64,000 nt of DNA from Sequoia sempervirens (Eukaryota > Streptophyta > Pinopsida > Cupressales > Cupressaceae), in NCBI GenBank assembly GCA_007258455.2, contig VDFB02047230.1, positions 158,170,635 through 158,234,634 on the forward strand. The letters are read 5' to 3'. This document shows positions 22,586 through 34,683 of the stretch, in pieces. The stretch's first letter is position 1. Each line of letters starts with the position of its first letter. Position numbers and translations under genes: made by a program. The notes beneath the pieces are model-generated. The model was not told the origin of the DNA. It saw only the letters and a list, made by a program, of their open reading frames with translations, and searched no databases.

Positions 22586-23419
22586 GGGTGCAATGTGTTG
22601 CAAGTTCTAATTACATGTGATTTGAATTAAATAATTAATAATAAATGCTAAATAATGAAATGAAATAAACTTAGATAAATCTAAATTTTTAAATTGGGTA
22701 TTATGTGATTTTGAAATATTTGCATGCAAATTTAAAACATAAAGCAATGCAAATGAAAAAGGAAAGTTGTCATCAAATTGCAAAAAAAACAGTCTAAATG
22801 GAAATAGAGTGTTCTCATCTAGGTGGAAAATTAATATTTATCTGGATTTTATATGATAAGTGAGATTTTGGAGGCTTTCACCTAATATTTTGGAAGATTT
22901 TACAATTAAACAACATTCCCTCTTGATTAATTATTAATATTTAACATAATTTAATTATTATTGTTAATATGATAATGATTGAATAGTTGAACTCATTTTT
23001 TATTATGTTTTATAATTTTTAACTTTTAAAAAATTATATATGACATTTCATAATTTATAATTAATTATTTAGATTATTATATTAGCTTAAAATAATAATA
23101 AATAAGTATTAAAGTAAGATTATATTTATTATTATAATTATGATTGTATAGATTACGTTACAATTATAATTATATAATTTACAATTAAATTAAAATTGGG
23201 GTTATAATTAATTAGAATATATAAAATTATTTAAAATAAGATTTAATTTTCAATTAGAATTTAAATTATATATTTATTTTTATATAATTATTCAATTTTA
23301 GAATTAAAATATAATTCTAATTTATAAATATTATTTTGAAATTTAAAATAATTATATTATAATCCTGATCTTAATTAATAATTCTTTTGGGTTAATTCAA
23401 AGTTTTAGTTTTTCTTTGA
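22586..23419. other. extremely AT-rich spacer
   Basis: From about 22910 to 23390 the sequence is almost only A and T with many short TAATTA/AATTAT words on both strands. No open frame or element is visible. It lies directly before the LINE that starts near 23420. Confidence 0.6.
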
Positions 23420-24049
23420 TGGTTGGGTGCGCGATGGAGGTGCAGGCTGCAGCCATTAGTTGTCACATTCTACATATATTGCATGCAAGCGGGGGGTTGA
23501 TATCTGATGTGGGGGGCAACGATTTTTGCTTAGGGTGATTATATTGAGTAAGGGTTTTAGTGATCATTTTTCCTTCTATTTTCCATTTGGTTTTGTTGTT
23601 CAATAAGTGTCTGGTTCAAGGGTTGTGGGGAGGTATAAGGAGTTTATTTTGTCTTGTTTTCTTCTAATTATGCATTCAGGTGAAGCATCTGGTTATAAAT
23701 CCACTATGGATTTTCATGCTTCTTTAGGTACAAAGTCACCATCTCCCTCAAAGGTGGCTATTGTGAGTAACTTGTTTAATGATTCGGGGTTGGGAGGGTT
23801 TGCTCCGTCTGGAGGCCCTCGCATCCCAAAAATTAACAGATGCCTAGAGAGGACTTGAGATAAGCCTGTTCTGGTGATTCAACCAGAATCAATCATTGAG
23901 GATGTTGATTTTTTTTCAAACCATGCCTTGATTTGTAAATTTATGGGAATGTGTGTCTCACTCCCATTCTTGGAGTTATGGGCTCAGCGGACTTGGAATC
24001 CAAAGGGTGAAATGGAAGTGATGTTGGCAAATAGCTATTTTATGGTTTT

Positions 24050-25095
24050 TTTTCAATTGCATGGCTAATCGCAACAAAGTTTTTGAAGAAGGGCATTAAT
24101 TTCATAACCAAATTGGTTTGTTCATCAAGCCCTAGCACATTGGTTTTAACCCTTCTGAGGAGCTCATGAACCATGTACCTATGTGGGTGTTCCTCCCTTG
24201 GTTCCCAGTTGAATATTGGTGGAACGACATTCTGCATATGGTTGCCTTGCTTATGGGGAAATTAGTGGGGGCCTCTCAACAAATGCAGGATAGAAAGGTA
24301 ATGACTTTTGCTCGTATTTGTGTTGAGATTGATTTGAGTAACCCGCTCCCAAACTCTTTGGAAATCCATGTGGGTTCGTCTTCTTAGATGCAACAGCTTG
24401 ATTATGAGACTCTTCCTTTTTGATATCGGTTGTGTCATGAATATGGCCATTTGTAGCGAAGATGTCCTAGGTTCAAATCTTCAAAGTCTCATCCTACTCA
24501 GCCCCCTCACAATCTACCTAAGGATGATAAAGGCGAGGCTCTTATTCCCAATGAAGTGGCAGATAAAGAGGGCTTTACTCTTGTTAAGCCCTGTAACAAG
24601 AATAGAGGATAGAAGAGAACTTTCAAGGAGAGGCAGGAAGGGGATATTTTTAACCACTTTGATGTGTTAGATGACCTTAGTCAGCAGGAGGTGAACTTGG
24701 GTATGATGGTTTTGGATATGGGTGTCTTGGAGGTGGCTCAAGGAGGTACTATTTATGACAATCTTCAAAATAATCGGGAAGGTGGTTTACCTCAAATAGG
24801 TGTTGATCTAATTCTAGTGGATTTAGTTGTTCCTGAGGCTCCTATAGCTAAGGAGAAGATTGAGGTGGATTGCTCTCTTCCTATGGAGAAGCTAGTGTCT
24901 AATTCAAAAAAAGGAAACAAGGCTTCTCTTTCTTTGGGGCTTCACTAGAAAAATCCTAAGAAAGGGGTTCTTGAGAAGCCCTCCAAGGCTGGGAGAAAGA
25001 AGGATTTGGAGAAAATTAAGATGATGGGGGAGACATTGGTGGAGTCAAGATCTACTAAGACTCTTGATTCTCATTTTTCCAACTCCCACAAATGA
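24050..25095 (+). pseudogene. LINE ORF1 relic (DUF4283-like, zinc knuckle, basic tail)
   Basis: Readable pieces are VPMWVFLPWFPVEYW (DUF4283-type core, 24170-24220), FARICVEIDLSNPLP, and the knuckle RLCHEYGHL followed by RCPRFKSS at about 24420-24480. In the knuckle the first Cys is replaced. The tail is long, acidic and then Lys-rich, to about 25095. Stops lie near 24385 and 24945, and a frame change is needed in the knuckle. ORF1 protein would coat LINE RNA in the ribonucleoprotein. Confidence 0.65.
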
Positions 25096-25114
25096 TCATT
25101 CTCTAATGGAATTT

Positions 25115-26927
25115 AGGGGCTTGAACAATGGTCCTCAACAAAAAGTTGTTCATGAGTTAGTCTGAAGTCATTCTCTAGATATTTTATTCATTTAGAAAAC
25201 TAAACTTTCAGTTGAAAGTATGTGTGTTTTGGCGCCTAAACTTTGGTCTGTGGGAATTGTCAGTGTCCTGGAGCTCAAGGTAATGCTATGGGATTAGCCT
25301 GCTTGTGGAATCCTTTGAAGCTTTGTCCCCTTTGGTCGATGTCCTATAAGTATTCTATTTATGTGGTTGCCTCAAGTTTGGAGACTAGGGAAATTGTTTT
25401 TCTTACCAATATCTATGCTCCTACAGATATATATATTGGGTAAGCTTTGCCTTTGGTCTCATATTCATTTTATTCAAAGTTCTTCCCCTCTCTATCCTTA
25501 TAATATTACTGGTGACATTAATTCTATTAGTGATCTGCAAGACAAGCGTTGTGGAGTGATGAGGTTGGAGCTTTCTTCTCCATGATAATATCTCTTCTAA
25601 ATCTTGTGGATATTAGACCTTGCAACAGCTAATATACTTGGAATAATAGAAGATGTGGCAAGGACTATATTGTTGAGAAGCTGGATAGATTACTAGTTTC
25701 TTATTTTTGGATTGGTGGGTTTTGGTCGACTACTTATGAGATTCTCAACTAGAGGGGTTTTGATCATTAGCCAATTAAGCTTTCTGCTTCTCTTGCTTGT
25801 GTTGCTCGGTTCCCCTCTTTTAAGTTTCAACTTATGTGGTTGGGAGAGCCCTCTATGCAAGATTATATGGCTAATTAGTGGCATTGTGGAAAACCTACTT
25901 TTCATACTACAATGTTCTCTTTTTTTAACCAACCACAATATGTGAAGTATCGGCTCAAAAGGTGGAACAAGTAGTGTTTTGGCAACATCTTTCATGCTAA
26001 GGTTGTAGCTTGGGACTGTCTGGATGTTATTACTCATGAGATTAGGGAGTTTGGCATATTCGAGGAGTCCCTTTTGGTAGAGGCAAAGGCTCTAAAATCT
26101 CTAGAGGAGTGTGAGTTGAGGGAGGAGATTTATTAGAAACAAAAGGCATGTGTAGAATGGTTACAGGAAGGAGACAGAAACACTGCATTTTTCTTTAATT
26201 CTATAAAGGTAGGAGACATGGCAATTCCATCCATTTCCTTATGAATTTCAAGGGTGAGCATTTGTCCTCTATGGGGGATATTTCACAAAGAAGCTTCTCA
26301 TCATTTTGTTGCGTTGTTTAGAGATGATTCCCCTAAATTATGGGTTGAGGATAATCATGTTTTGTCTTGCATTCCTTCTCTTGTTTCTTCATAAATGAAC
26401 GAGCACCTCTTGCATTGCATTTCCCTGGAGGAATTGGAGGCAACTATTTTTCAAATGAAGAAAGGGAAAGCATCTGGTCAGGATAGGTTCCTTGTTGAAT
26501 TTTTTCAAGAATTTTAGGATATTATACATTTGGATTTATTGGAGGTGGTGCAGGAGTCCTAGAGGAACAAACAGATGTTAAGGGATATGAACTCTACTTT
26601 TCTTGCTCTCATCCCCAAATGTGATGGGGATGATAGGTTGGGGATGTTCAGGCTTATTGCTCTTTGTAATGTGGTCTATAAGATTCTATCCAAGTTGTTG
26701 GTTGAAAGATTGAAGCTTTGGATTGGCAAGTTGGTCTCTGGGGAACAAGGGGGCTTTGTGGCAGATAGGAAAATCTTGGATGGTGTGGTTATTGTTGCTG
26801 AAACTATTCATTCCATGGTGGCCTCCAAAGAAAAAGCTATGTTAATCAAACTAGAAATGTTTAAATTTTATGATTGAGTTAAATGGTCCTTCTTGCAGAT
26901 TCAAGTGCTACTTGCTTTTGGATTTGT
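25115..26927 (+). pseudogene. LINE ORF2 relic (endonuclease and RT N-terminal half)
   Basis: Endonuclease words are GDINSISDLQDKR (25513-25550), then in a second frame TWNNRR.GKD, IVEKLDR and DHWPIKLS. The linker to RT contains QEGDRNTAFF (about 26170). RT begins near 26440 (KKGKASGQD), then [27 protein letters not shown] and LIKLEMFKFYD at 26575-26877, where the catalytic first Asp motif (usually D.SKAYD) has changed. The frame is lost in several places. The LTR at 26928 cuts it before the F/YxDD box. Confidence 0.75.
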
Positions 26928-27576
26928 TGTTACACCTCGTTTCTTAGTTACCCCGGGTTACTTTTACCTTCATGAGTAAATATGATGATAAATGTAAATC
27001 ATGACCTTAATATGTTTAATAGGTGAATGAAATATTGAAATATGCATTGATATGTTATTGTGTTTGAAGGAATGATTGTATACTAATGGAAAATTTGATG
27101 AATGAATATGTATTGCAATGTGAATTATTTGATGATGTGGATGAATTTTATGTGAACAACTAGCTACCTTTGTGATGCACTGAGTTCGATGTAGGAAGGA
27201 GTGAAGCCCTCGGGTAAGAGAGGGGAAGTATCACTTAGGAGAAGAACTTGGTTTGGTAACCCTTAATGGGCCTAACTGAGCATACACACACTCACACCCT
27301 AGTTTGGTTAAGATGAGTCAAGATAGTCAGGATTTGGTGAGTAAACCCTTAGTTGAAGTCTTAGATATATTGGAAAAATTGTATGGTCATATTTGGTTGG
27401 TTTTGGTTTTGGTTTTGGTCTTTGATTTTGTGATTGTTGCTTTGGTTGAATCATGTGTCTTGATCTTTGTATTGGGTTTGAATTGTTCTTTGTGTATTTA
27501 TGTTTATTTATTAATCGATGAATATATATATACAGGGATGTATATACATATATAATGATAAATCATGCATGTGAAC

Positions 27577-27715
27577 ATATACATGCATGCATATACGTAA
27601 TTAGAAATACTTATGTATAGCCATGCACAAATAAATCATGCATATATATATATACATGCATGCATGCATATACGTAATTAGAAATACTTATGTATAGCCA
27701 TGCACAAATAAATCA

Positions 27716-27720
<5 letters not shown>
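27577..27720 (+). repeat. tandem duplication of about 75 bp within the 5' LTR
   Basis: Two near-identical units each contain GCATATACGTAATTAGAAAT, ACTTATGTATAGCCATGC and ACAAATAAATCATGC. The 3' LTR has only one related unit, so the duplication came after integration. Confidence 0.85.
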
Positions 27721-27760
<40 letters not shown>

Positions 27761-27904
27761 TTCATGTATAAACATCGATTAGAATATATGTGTGTGTTGT
27801 TTTGATATTAAAATAATGATATATATGTATGTAATAATAGATATGTATATACGTATGTAATGGTATAAACGTACATACACACATACATACATACATACAT
27901 ACAT
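27718..27904 (+). repeat. microsatellites (TA)n and (CATA)n
   Basis: A run of alternating T and A lies at 27718-27758 and a CATA run at about 27873-27904. Both are inside the 5' LTR of element J and probably grew by slippage. Confidence 0.9.
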
Positions 27905-30316
27905 ATATATTAATATACATTTCAATGAATATATGTTAATATGATTAACAAAATAATGATTAAATAAATGAGTATATATATACATGATATAACAAAGGAT
28001 GTTATATCTCACACACAAACATATTAATAATACATGTGTTACATATAATTAAAATTATTTTGATATGTTTTAAAAGAAATAGGGTCACATATATGGCATG
28101 ACAATATTAGAGAACAAGGCTTAAATAAAGCCAGCAAGTAGTAAATGTGCAGTGCATAAATAAAGGAGAGATTTGAAATAAAGCGCATAGTATATAAGTT
28201 ACATTTTGAATGCAAAGTATAAACCATGTAAATACTAAGCTAAAAGTCGCGTGAAAACAACAACATAGTATGTATGAAAGTGCATTAGATGGTGCATATA
28301 TTATTACTATATTATTTGTATGCTAAGTGAATGGTAGTAAGTGCTCAAAGCAATGCTATAATGAAGCAATGTATTATGTATTAGTTTGTGCTAATATTGA
28401 AGTCCAACACACACACAACATAATAGGGGGTGCGTAATATGCAATATGCAAGGCCGTAGTAAGAGAGATAAAACAAATAGAAGTCTAATAGCTACGCCAT
28501 AAACCAACATAAAACCTTATGATAAGCATAAAATTTAGTCAATTCAAAGATGACAGAGATTTGTAAGGGTAGTTGAATTACAAATCAGATAGGAAACCTA
28601 TAGTAATGTGTTGTTGTACCTTGACAAAATAACAGAGTCATATTGTCACAAAAGAAAGTTGATTCATCCATTCTATGAAATTGGAAATAAGAGAACTATT
28701 ATGTGTTGCAATCTGAGAGTTAAATCAGCTGAGTCAATGCATTTGAATATAAAGGTGGTAGATTTGTTAGCTTTTTTATAGCATTAAGATGCTCAAATAA
28801 TAGTATATATAGAGGTGATCTTTGTACCATTTGTTACACTTTTCCATTCAAAATTTTCCATTGCTATTCTTATATAGTTTTTTGTGCAAACATTATTTTA
28901 TGAGTTTTGGTTGGAAAGAGAGTTGTTTGTGAGTTTGGGTTTATTGAGAGTTCTTGAGAGGAGGCTAGAGTTTGGAGATTAGTTGAACATTGGAGAAGTA
29001 GCAATCGTGGCTATGGAGGTTGAGGTTGGAAAGCAATATTATCAATTGGAACTTAAATTCAAGCATGTTGATTTATATCCCTCTATTATTTACGTTTAAA
29101 AGGTTATTTAATTATAAATGCCTTTGTTTGGGAAAGATTGATTTTAGAATGTGTGATATGCTAGTTTTTATTAACTTATTTATTTCCTAGTTTGGAATAA
29201 TCTTGTGTGATTCTTGGTTGAGCCTTGAATTGTGAAGTGTGGAAATTAATATTATGTATTGAAGTGCTATCTTAAAATTGTTAGCTTATGATGCTGGGTA
29301 AACCTCTGTGAATAAGAAGGCTAGTAATACAATAGGGATGGTAGCATGATAGACATGTCATCATTGATAGGTTGTGTTGTTATGCAAACCATCTTGATAT
29401 TCTAACTTGATTGACTACTCATATCTCCTTGAAGTAGGAAGATATTCTTTTCCCTAGGGTTAGGGTGTATAATTGATTGTTATATCAATATTCAACATCG
29501 GGATTGAAAAATGTGTTTTAAAATTATGCTATTTTCTTATTTTTTGATTTAGAGTCTATTCATATTCATGGAATTCTAGAATAGGACACACGCTCCAACA
29601 ACCCAAAGTTGTATCAAGAAGAGGACTTATAGGTACAGAAGCACAAACTTCTCTCAGGCTAATGTCCTCCAAATTGTATATAGATGTAATGAACATTGTA
29701 AACATGTGAATATTGAGACATATTGAATGAAGAGAGGTTTTATGATTTGTTTATGATCACTTGATCGTCACATCACTTTTGATTGAAACCCTATATTGGA
29801 AATAACATATTTGATTGGTTTATTATTATGCTTAAGGTAAATATTAGTGTCAGTAACAGACAGTCTCGGCTTCTGAGTTGTCCGATGGTGTAAAAACCAA
29901 AGGGAATGATGGAACCCACGATGTAGTGTGCAATGCATTAACATTCTTTTCTATCTAGGTTACACTAAGGATAATTGTATTAGCCAATGAGAATGAGTTT
30001 TTCCAATCACATTGGTATAGGTGATATATAGGATACAATCATTATTGTACTTATGATATACATGAGAGTCAATATAACTATAAGGTAGAGTCCTTTGGAA
30101 AGAAAGTAGCTTGAAGCACACAAGCTCTCCAAAACATTACTAGAATCAATAAGTGCAAGGTCTAGGAAGGACGAGATTGCAAAGGATCGTGCTATAAGAG
30201 AAGATTATTTGGATATTTACTTATTTCTTACATGGTGTGAAAATTAAAAGTAAAACCTTTATTTGAATTTATCTATATGTTTTAGAGCTTTAAATCATCA
30301 GGGACGATGATTCATA

Positions 30317-30327
30317 AGGGGGGAAGT
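30317..30327 (+). promoter_or_regulatory. polypurine tract of element J
   Basis: AAGGGGGGAAG lies directly before TATG and the 3' LTR start at 30329. It would prime plus-strand DNA synthesis during reverse transcription. Confidence 0.75.
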
Positions 30328-30328
30328 A

Positions 30329-31209
30329 TGTTACACCTCATTTCTCAGTTACCAGGTTACTTTTACCTTCATGAGTAAATATGATGATAAATGTAAATTG
30401 TGACCTTAATATGTTTAATAGGTGAATGAAATATTGAAATATGCATTAAGATGTTATTTCTTTTGAAGGAATGATTATATATTGATGGAAAATGTGATGA
30501 ATGAATATGTATTGCAATGTGAATACTTTGATGCTTTGATGATGCAAATGTAAATTTCATGTGAATGGCTAACTACCTTTATGATGCACTAAGTTGGATG
30601 CAAGAAGGAACAAAGCTCTCAGGGAAGAGAGGGGGAGTATCACTCAGGAGAAGAACTTGGTTTGGTAACCCTTAATGGGCCTTAACTGAGCATACACACA
30701 CTCACACCCTAGTTTGGTTAAGATGAGCGAAGATAGTGAGGATTTGGTGGGTAAACCCTTAGTTGAAGTCTTGGATATATTGGAAATATTGTATGGTCAT
30801 CTTTGATTGGTTTTGGTTTCAGTTTTGGTATTAGATTATGTGATTGTTGCTTTGGTTGTATCATGTGTCTTGATCTTTGTATTGGGTTTGAATTCTTCTT
30901 TGTGTATTTATGTTTATATATTAACTAATGAATATATATACATGGGATGTATATATGCATATATAACAATAACTTGTGCATGTGAGCATATACATGCATG
31001 CATATACATAAGTTGAAATATTTATGCATACCCATGCACGAATAAATCATATGCAAGAGGATATCAATGGATATATATGCATTTCATGTATAAACATTGA
31101 TCGATGAATATATATGTGTGTGTTATTTTAATATTAAAAATAGTGATATATATGTATGTAATAATGTATATGTATATACATATGTAATGGTATAAACGCA
31201 CATGCATAC
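30329..31209 (+). repeat. 3' LTR of element J, truncated
   Basis: It aligns with 26928-27870 from TGTTACACCTC to GGTATAAACG and then stops. The lost part would include the end of the LTR. The new sequence starts TGACATGAAAC near 31211. Confidence 0.75.
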
Positions 31210-31439
31210 TGACATGAAACATGGAAGAATAACATAAGTTCACCAAAACATGGGGTTTTATACTAAATTTGGAATGTTTCACCAAACTTGCTATAAATAG
31301 AAAGGGTAAAATGGGGTGTAATAAACCTACCTATTTTCTATTTCATTCAAGAAATGATATCCTCCAAGATAGAACTAACTTTGAGCCCTTAGGTGAGTTA
31401 ATTCTATCTAAGATCTGACAATTTCCTTTGTGTGTGTGT
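31210..31439 (+). other. short TG...CA segment with TATA box, origin unclear
   Basis: The segment runs from TGACATGAAACATGG to GATCTGACA (about 31211-31411). It contains CTATAAATAG (31292-31301), as in a plant promoter or a small LTR. No second copy is in the window, so it may be the end of a further solo LTR or simply the flank of element J. Confidence 0.25.
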
Positions 31440-32646
31440 GGACGGGGGTAAAATTCAAACAACACTTTTGGGATATGAAAATAAAATGGCAAATGACCTC
31501 AAATCTATAACTTGAGACCTGATTCATGTAGATGAGACCTAGATCTAACAAAATTAGTCAGTTTTATATTTTTTGGATGAGTGGAAGACACTTAAAACTT
31601 GCCTCAAAAATCAATTGCTAAGTGTCTTATTTGGTTGCAAAGTGTCCTGAGACCGCTTTTTGAGCTGAATTTTTGGGAGCCCTTGAAGGAAGATCTGAGA
31701 TGCAATTACCCACTGGTTTCACTAAAAAATGATGGAAAATAAATCCAAGATCTGAGTTTCTGTGATCTTGACAACTTTTCTTGCAACTTTGACAACTTTT
31801 GCAATTTTGCACTTTAGAGATTTCCAATCGTCAATTTTCCTCCAACCTAAAATCTACAAAACACAAAAACAAGAGGGATTTTTTTTTTTTGGTGAATGGG
31901 AGGTTATCTTGGTCAAACTCCGTTTTGGTAATTAAACCTTGAATTGAAATAATGAAATGTGAAAGGAATGATGAATGAACAATGTTATGTTGCAATTCAA
32001 CAAACCCCTGAATAAACCTTGGAAAGATTGAAATCTTGCATGAGATGGATTCAATGGATGTGGATCTTAATGCTTGAATCTTTCTTTGAATCTTTGACTT
32101 GAATGCTTGGATTAGATCTTGAAACCTACATCATAATGTTAACTCCAACGAAATACTGACATGATGATTGATATCTTGAATGCTGCAACAAATGCTTGAT
32201 AAATCTACTCTTCAATTCTCTAGACAATAATATTTTATAATATGAAAGTTCTCTCAAAAATCTTCTAGTTGATTTGATAAAATAGCCTTGTATTTATAGA
32301 TATATATCCTTAATTTCCCAAAAAATAAAAATTACAAGCTAACATTTAAAATTTGAATTTGGGATGATAAAAAAACTACCAAAACATGTTTTAAAAATGG
32401 GTTCCAAGGCCTAGGGAGGACCCATTTTCCCATGGGTGAATGGGTCTCAGACCCCTATTCTTGGAACACACATTTCCCAAGGTGTTTAATTATGTGTTGG
32501 CATTAATTATTGCCAAGTTTACCCTTCGAAAAATGTAATTTATTAGGTGAATAATAGGGCTTATTAAGGCATAATTAAGTTCAATTTAATTGAGGGGACC
32601 CAAACAAAGTTTTAAAACGTAAAGGAGTATATTTTTCTACACTACA
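31440..32646 (-). mobile_element. 3' LTR of Ty3-like element C
   Basis: On the minus strand the LTR begins TGTAGTGTAG at 32646, preceded by a purine tract. Its middle aligns with the LTR of element B: GGTAATTAAACCTTGAA, AATGATGAATGAA and a GAGATGG segment at 31915-32050 match 59550-59665. It contains an imperfect palindrome at 32417-32450 of the type also found in B. The left border was not seen and is approximate. A minus-strand open frame at 31627-31827 is incidental. Confidence 0.6.
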
Positions 32647-32702
32647 TTTAGCCACCACTTTAGTGATAGGATGAGCACAAGTGCAAACTCACACTAAAGT
32701 AG
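32647..32702 (-). promoter_or_regulatory. polypurine tract and adjoining hairpin of element C
   Basis: ACTTTAGTG (32657-32665) and CACTAAAGT (32692-32700) form a perfect 9-bp inverted repeat with a 26-base loop. On the minus strand the purine tract follows directly and then the LTR start. The same arrangement occurs in elements A and B. Confidence 0.7.
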
Positions 32703-34000
32703 AAAAATATGTGTCAAGAGGGGTCCAAGTGCACAAATATTGATGGGATAGGATGAAAAGGATCAAGGAGATTGCACAAGCCCCCATGATCTAAGATCCT
32801 ATTGAAAACCAAAATAAGCACAGAGGGACACACACAAGATGTATGATATGAAGCAACAAGACAAGATACACAAACATACTATGTGGGGGGGAAAACCATA
32901 GATGCAAACAAGATTAAGTGCAATTGAAATCAGAATCTAATCTAAGATCAAGAACACAAATCTAGATTTAATCCGACACATACGAAATAAACAATTAAGA
33001 TTACTAAATTCAAGAACATGTAAATGCAATACGTAAACAAATGAATACAATAAACAAACTGTTATCCATCTCATATCAGAGTGTGTTCACCTAATTTGGA
33101 TTGCTCATATCACTGTGAAGCCTCCATAGTTCGTGTGCATAGCTTGAAGAATGATATTGATGTTGGTTGATCAAAGAAATGTTGAAGCTCTAATGGTGGT
33201 TGTGAATGTTAGTAGTACTTCATTGTGCAAATGATGTTGACTCTTTGATCCTTTTTTGTGAGGAAAGAGGTTTGTTATATAGAAAATGAGATTTGTGAGA
33301 ACACAGACTATGTGTCTTTCTTGAATTTCTTGCGCGAAAGAGGAAAATAAAGATGACCTTTCTCTGGTCTTTCTTTTGCTTCGTCCTCATAAAAACTTGT
33401 TTTCCTGACCATTTCTTCCTCAAAAGATGTCCATTTTTTCTTCATAAAAATGTTCAACACCCCAAGTTGTAGGGATACACAACATATCTCGTATGGATTC
33501 AACATAAATGGTAACTTTGATCTTGCTATGCTCAATGGCTCTTGTCCTTTTGTTGAATCTTCTGGCACATGCATCGACCAACTCCATGCATGGGTGTATG
33601 ATAGGTAGCATGAACTATGGCAGATCACAATTCCAAAGTTGAAACATGAAACCCTCAGACAGTTCATTCTCCACCATTCTTTGAAATACACCCTCCCTTA
33701 AACTTGTAGGGTTAGCTAACAACTTGGGGTCAAAAAAATTCTCGACAATATCTTGGACCACCCCTCTTGGGATGCGTCTATATGGCTGCACCTTTTTACA
33801 AAATTTGAATGGCCTCTCCTCATGCGCTGGAGCGTTGGTGAATGAGTTCCACCCAAAAATATCAGTGTAACCAGGTCTTCTGCTTGAGGCTCTAGCTTTC
33901 TACTAGAGGTTGATGGCTCCGCCATGTCTATATCAAGAAGTTACAAAGATTTTCCTTAATGAAAACAACCACTTGCCTTTTTCTCGTTTGAAAAATCTAC
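32703..34000 (-). mobile_element. internal 3' part of element C
   Basis: About 600 bases of A-rich non-coding sequence follow the hairpin, then a broken minus-strand reading region (33308-33925). No RT, integrase or gag core is visible. Where element C ends to the right is unknown because the LINE and other sequence intervene. Confidence 0.4.
33308..33925 (-). pseudogene. unrecognised element C reading frame
   Basis: A start MAEPSTSSRKLEPQ at 33925 opens a frame to 33716. After stops and frameshifts, open pieces continue at 33691-33308 and, in another frame, 33611-33420 (CMELVDACARRFNKRT, IKVTIYVESIRDML). Composition is that of a real protein (balanced, few low-complexity runs), but I recognise no domain. 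It sits where an accessory protein of a Ty3-type element could lie. At least two frame changes and several stops break it. Confidence 0.35.
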
Positions 34001-34683
34001 TTTTGAGTGCAATTAATTTCCTCTCTTTTACATGCAATTAAGGCTACGCTGTTACTGTTGGTCCATTAAATGCTTCCACTGAGGCGATATGTGGTGATTT
34101 GAGATCTGTATCCCTTGGGAATGCCAAAAATTCCATGAGAATGGAATTAATACATTCTCCCTGCTACCTCTTTCACAAATAAATTTATTACATTAGAACG
34201 TGTGCTTTTTGTTAGGAGAAATGTGTTGAAGTGATGCAAGGTACCTTTGAAAAGACATGCCCATTAATTTGTTATAATTTAGCATGTTAATCCATGTCTT
34301 TTGACGTAAGTAAGCTGACTGGTGCTAATGATGGCAAAGGACACACGTTAACAATTGACATACGAGAGCATTTACTCCCAACACCCAAATTTATTTCTTA
34401 AGACCTCCTATTAGATCCTTCGTATGATTTATCTACCTTCCTCTATTTTGCTTTGATATTTTCTCATTGCCAACCAACCAAAAATGGACCTTTCATTGGT
34501 TGGGTTTATCATCTTATCTTTTCTATCTATAGTTATGCCACCTTATGCAATATTCATTCAAAAATATAGCCTTTAAGTTTAGCAAGCTTTTTCCCTGTCT
34601 TCCATTCCACCATAATTCGTTGCTTTCTTAGAATGTTGGCTGGCTTAAGCACTCCTATTCAACTTCTCCTATGGAGGCCATAA
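34001..34683. other. no gene recognised
   Basis: AT-rich sequence between the element C reading frame and the GC-richer open frame. No repeat pair, RNA gene or domain was recognised on either strand. Confidence 0.3.

Larger units (their letters stand above)
23420..26927 (+). mobile_element. L1-type LINE, 3' part cut off by an LTR element
   Basis: The element has a 5' region, ORF1 with DUF4283-like and zinc-knuckle parts (about 24050-25095), endonuclease (25115-25750) and the first half of RT, which stops at 26927 where an LTR begins. Its RT words ([32 protein letters not shown]) closely match those of the minus-strand LINE at 35603-38835, so both are the same family. The 3' half is not found beyond the LTR element. 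Confidence 0.78.
26928..29601 (+). repeat. 5' LTR of element J (right border tentative)
   Basis: The left border TGTTACACC is firm by comparison with the 3' copy. The right border is guessed from TTGTATCAAGAAG at 29614, a partial match to the initiator-tRNA primer site TGGTATCAGAGC, and would give an unusually long LTR of about 2.7 kb. It contains a 75-bp tandem duplication, a long (TA)n run and a (CATA)n run. If the primer-site guess is wrong the LTR could be much shorter. Confidence 0.45.
26928..31209 (+). mobile_element. non-autonomous LTR retrotransposon (J), 3' LTR truncated
   Basis: Two direct copies start TGTTACACCTC at 26928 and 30329 and align over about 900 bases (26928-27870 with 30329-31209). 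A purine tract (AAGGGGGGAAG, 30317-30327) sits directly before the second copy, which makes the second copy the 3' LTR. The internal region has no coding capacity. The 3' LTR stops aligning at about 31209, where other sequence begins. The element landed in the RT of the LINE at 23420-26927. With no gag or pol visible, it must have depended on proteins supplied by others. Confidence 0.75.

Noticed and set aside
27304..27555. Leu/Val-rich plus-strand frame as a membrane protein
   Set aside because: It is in the LTR of element J, recurs in the 3' LTR at 30807 with changes that do not respect codons, and arises from GGTTTT repeats.
27718..27904. CRISPR-like or satellite array in the TA/CATA-rich stretch
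   Set aside because: These are simple microsatellites within an LTR; there are no spacers and the organism is eukaryotic.
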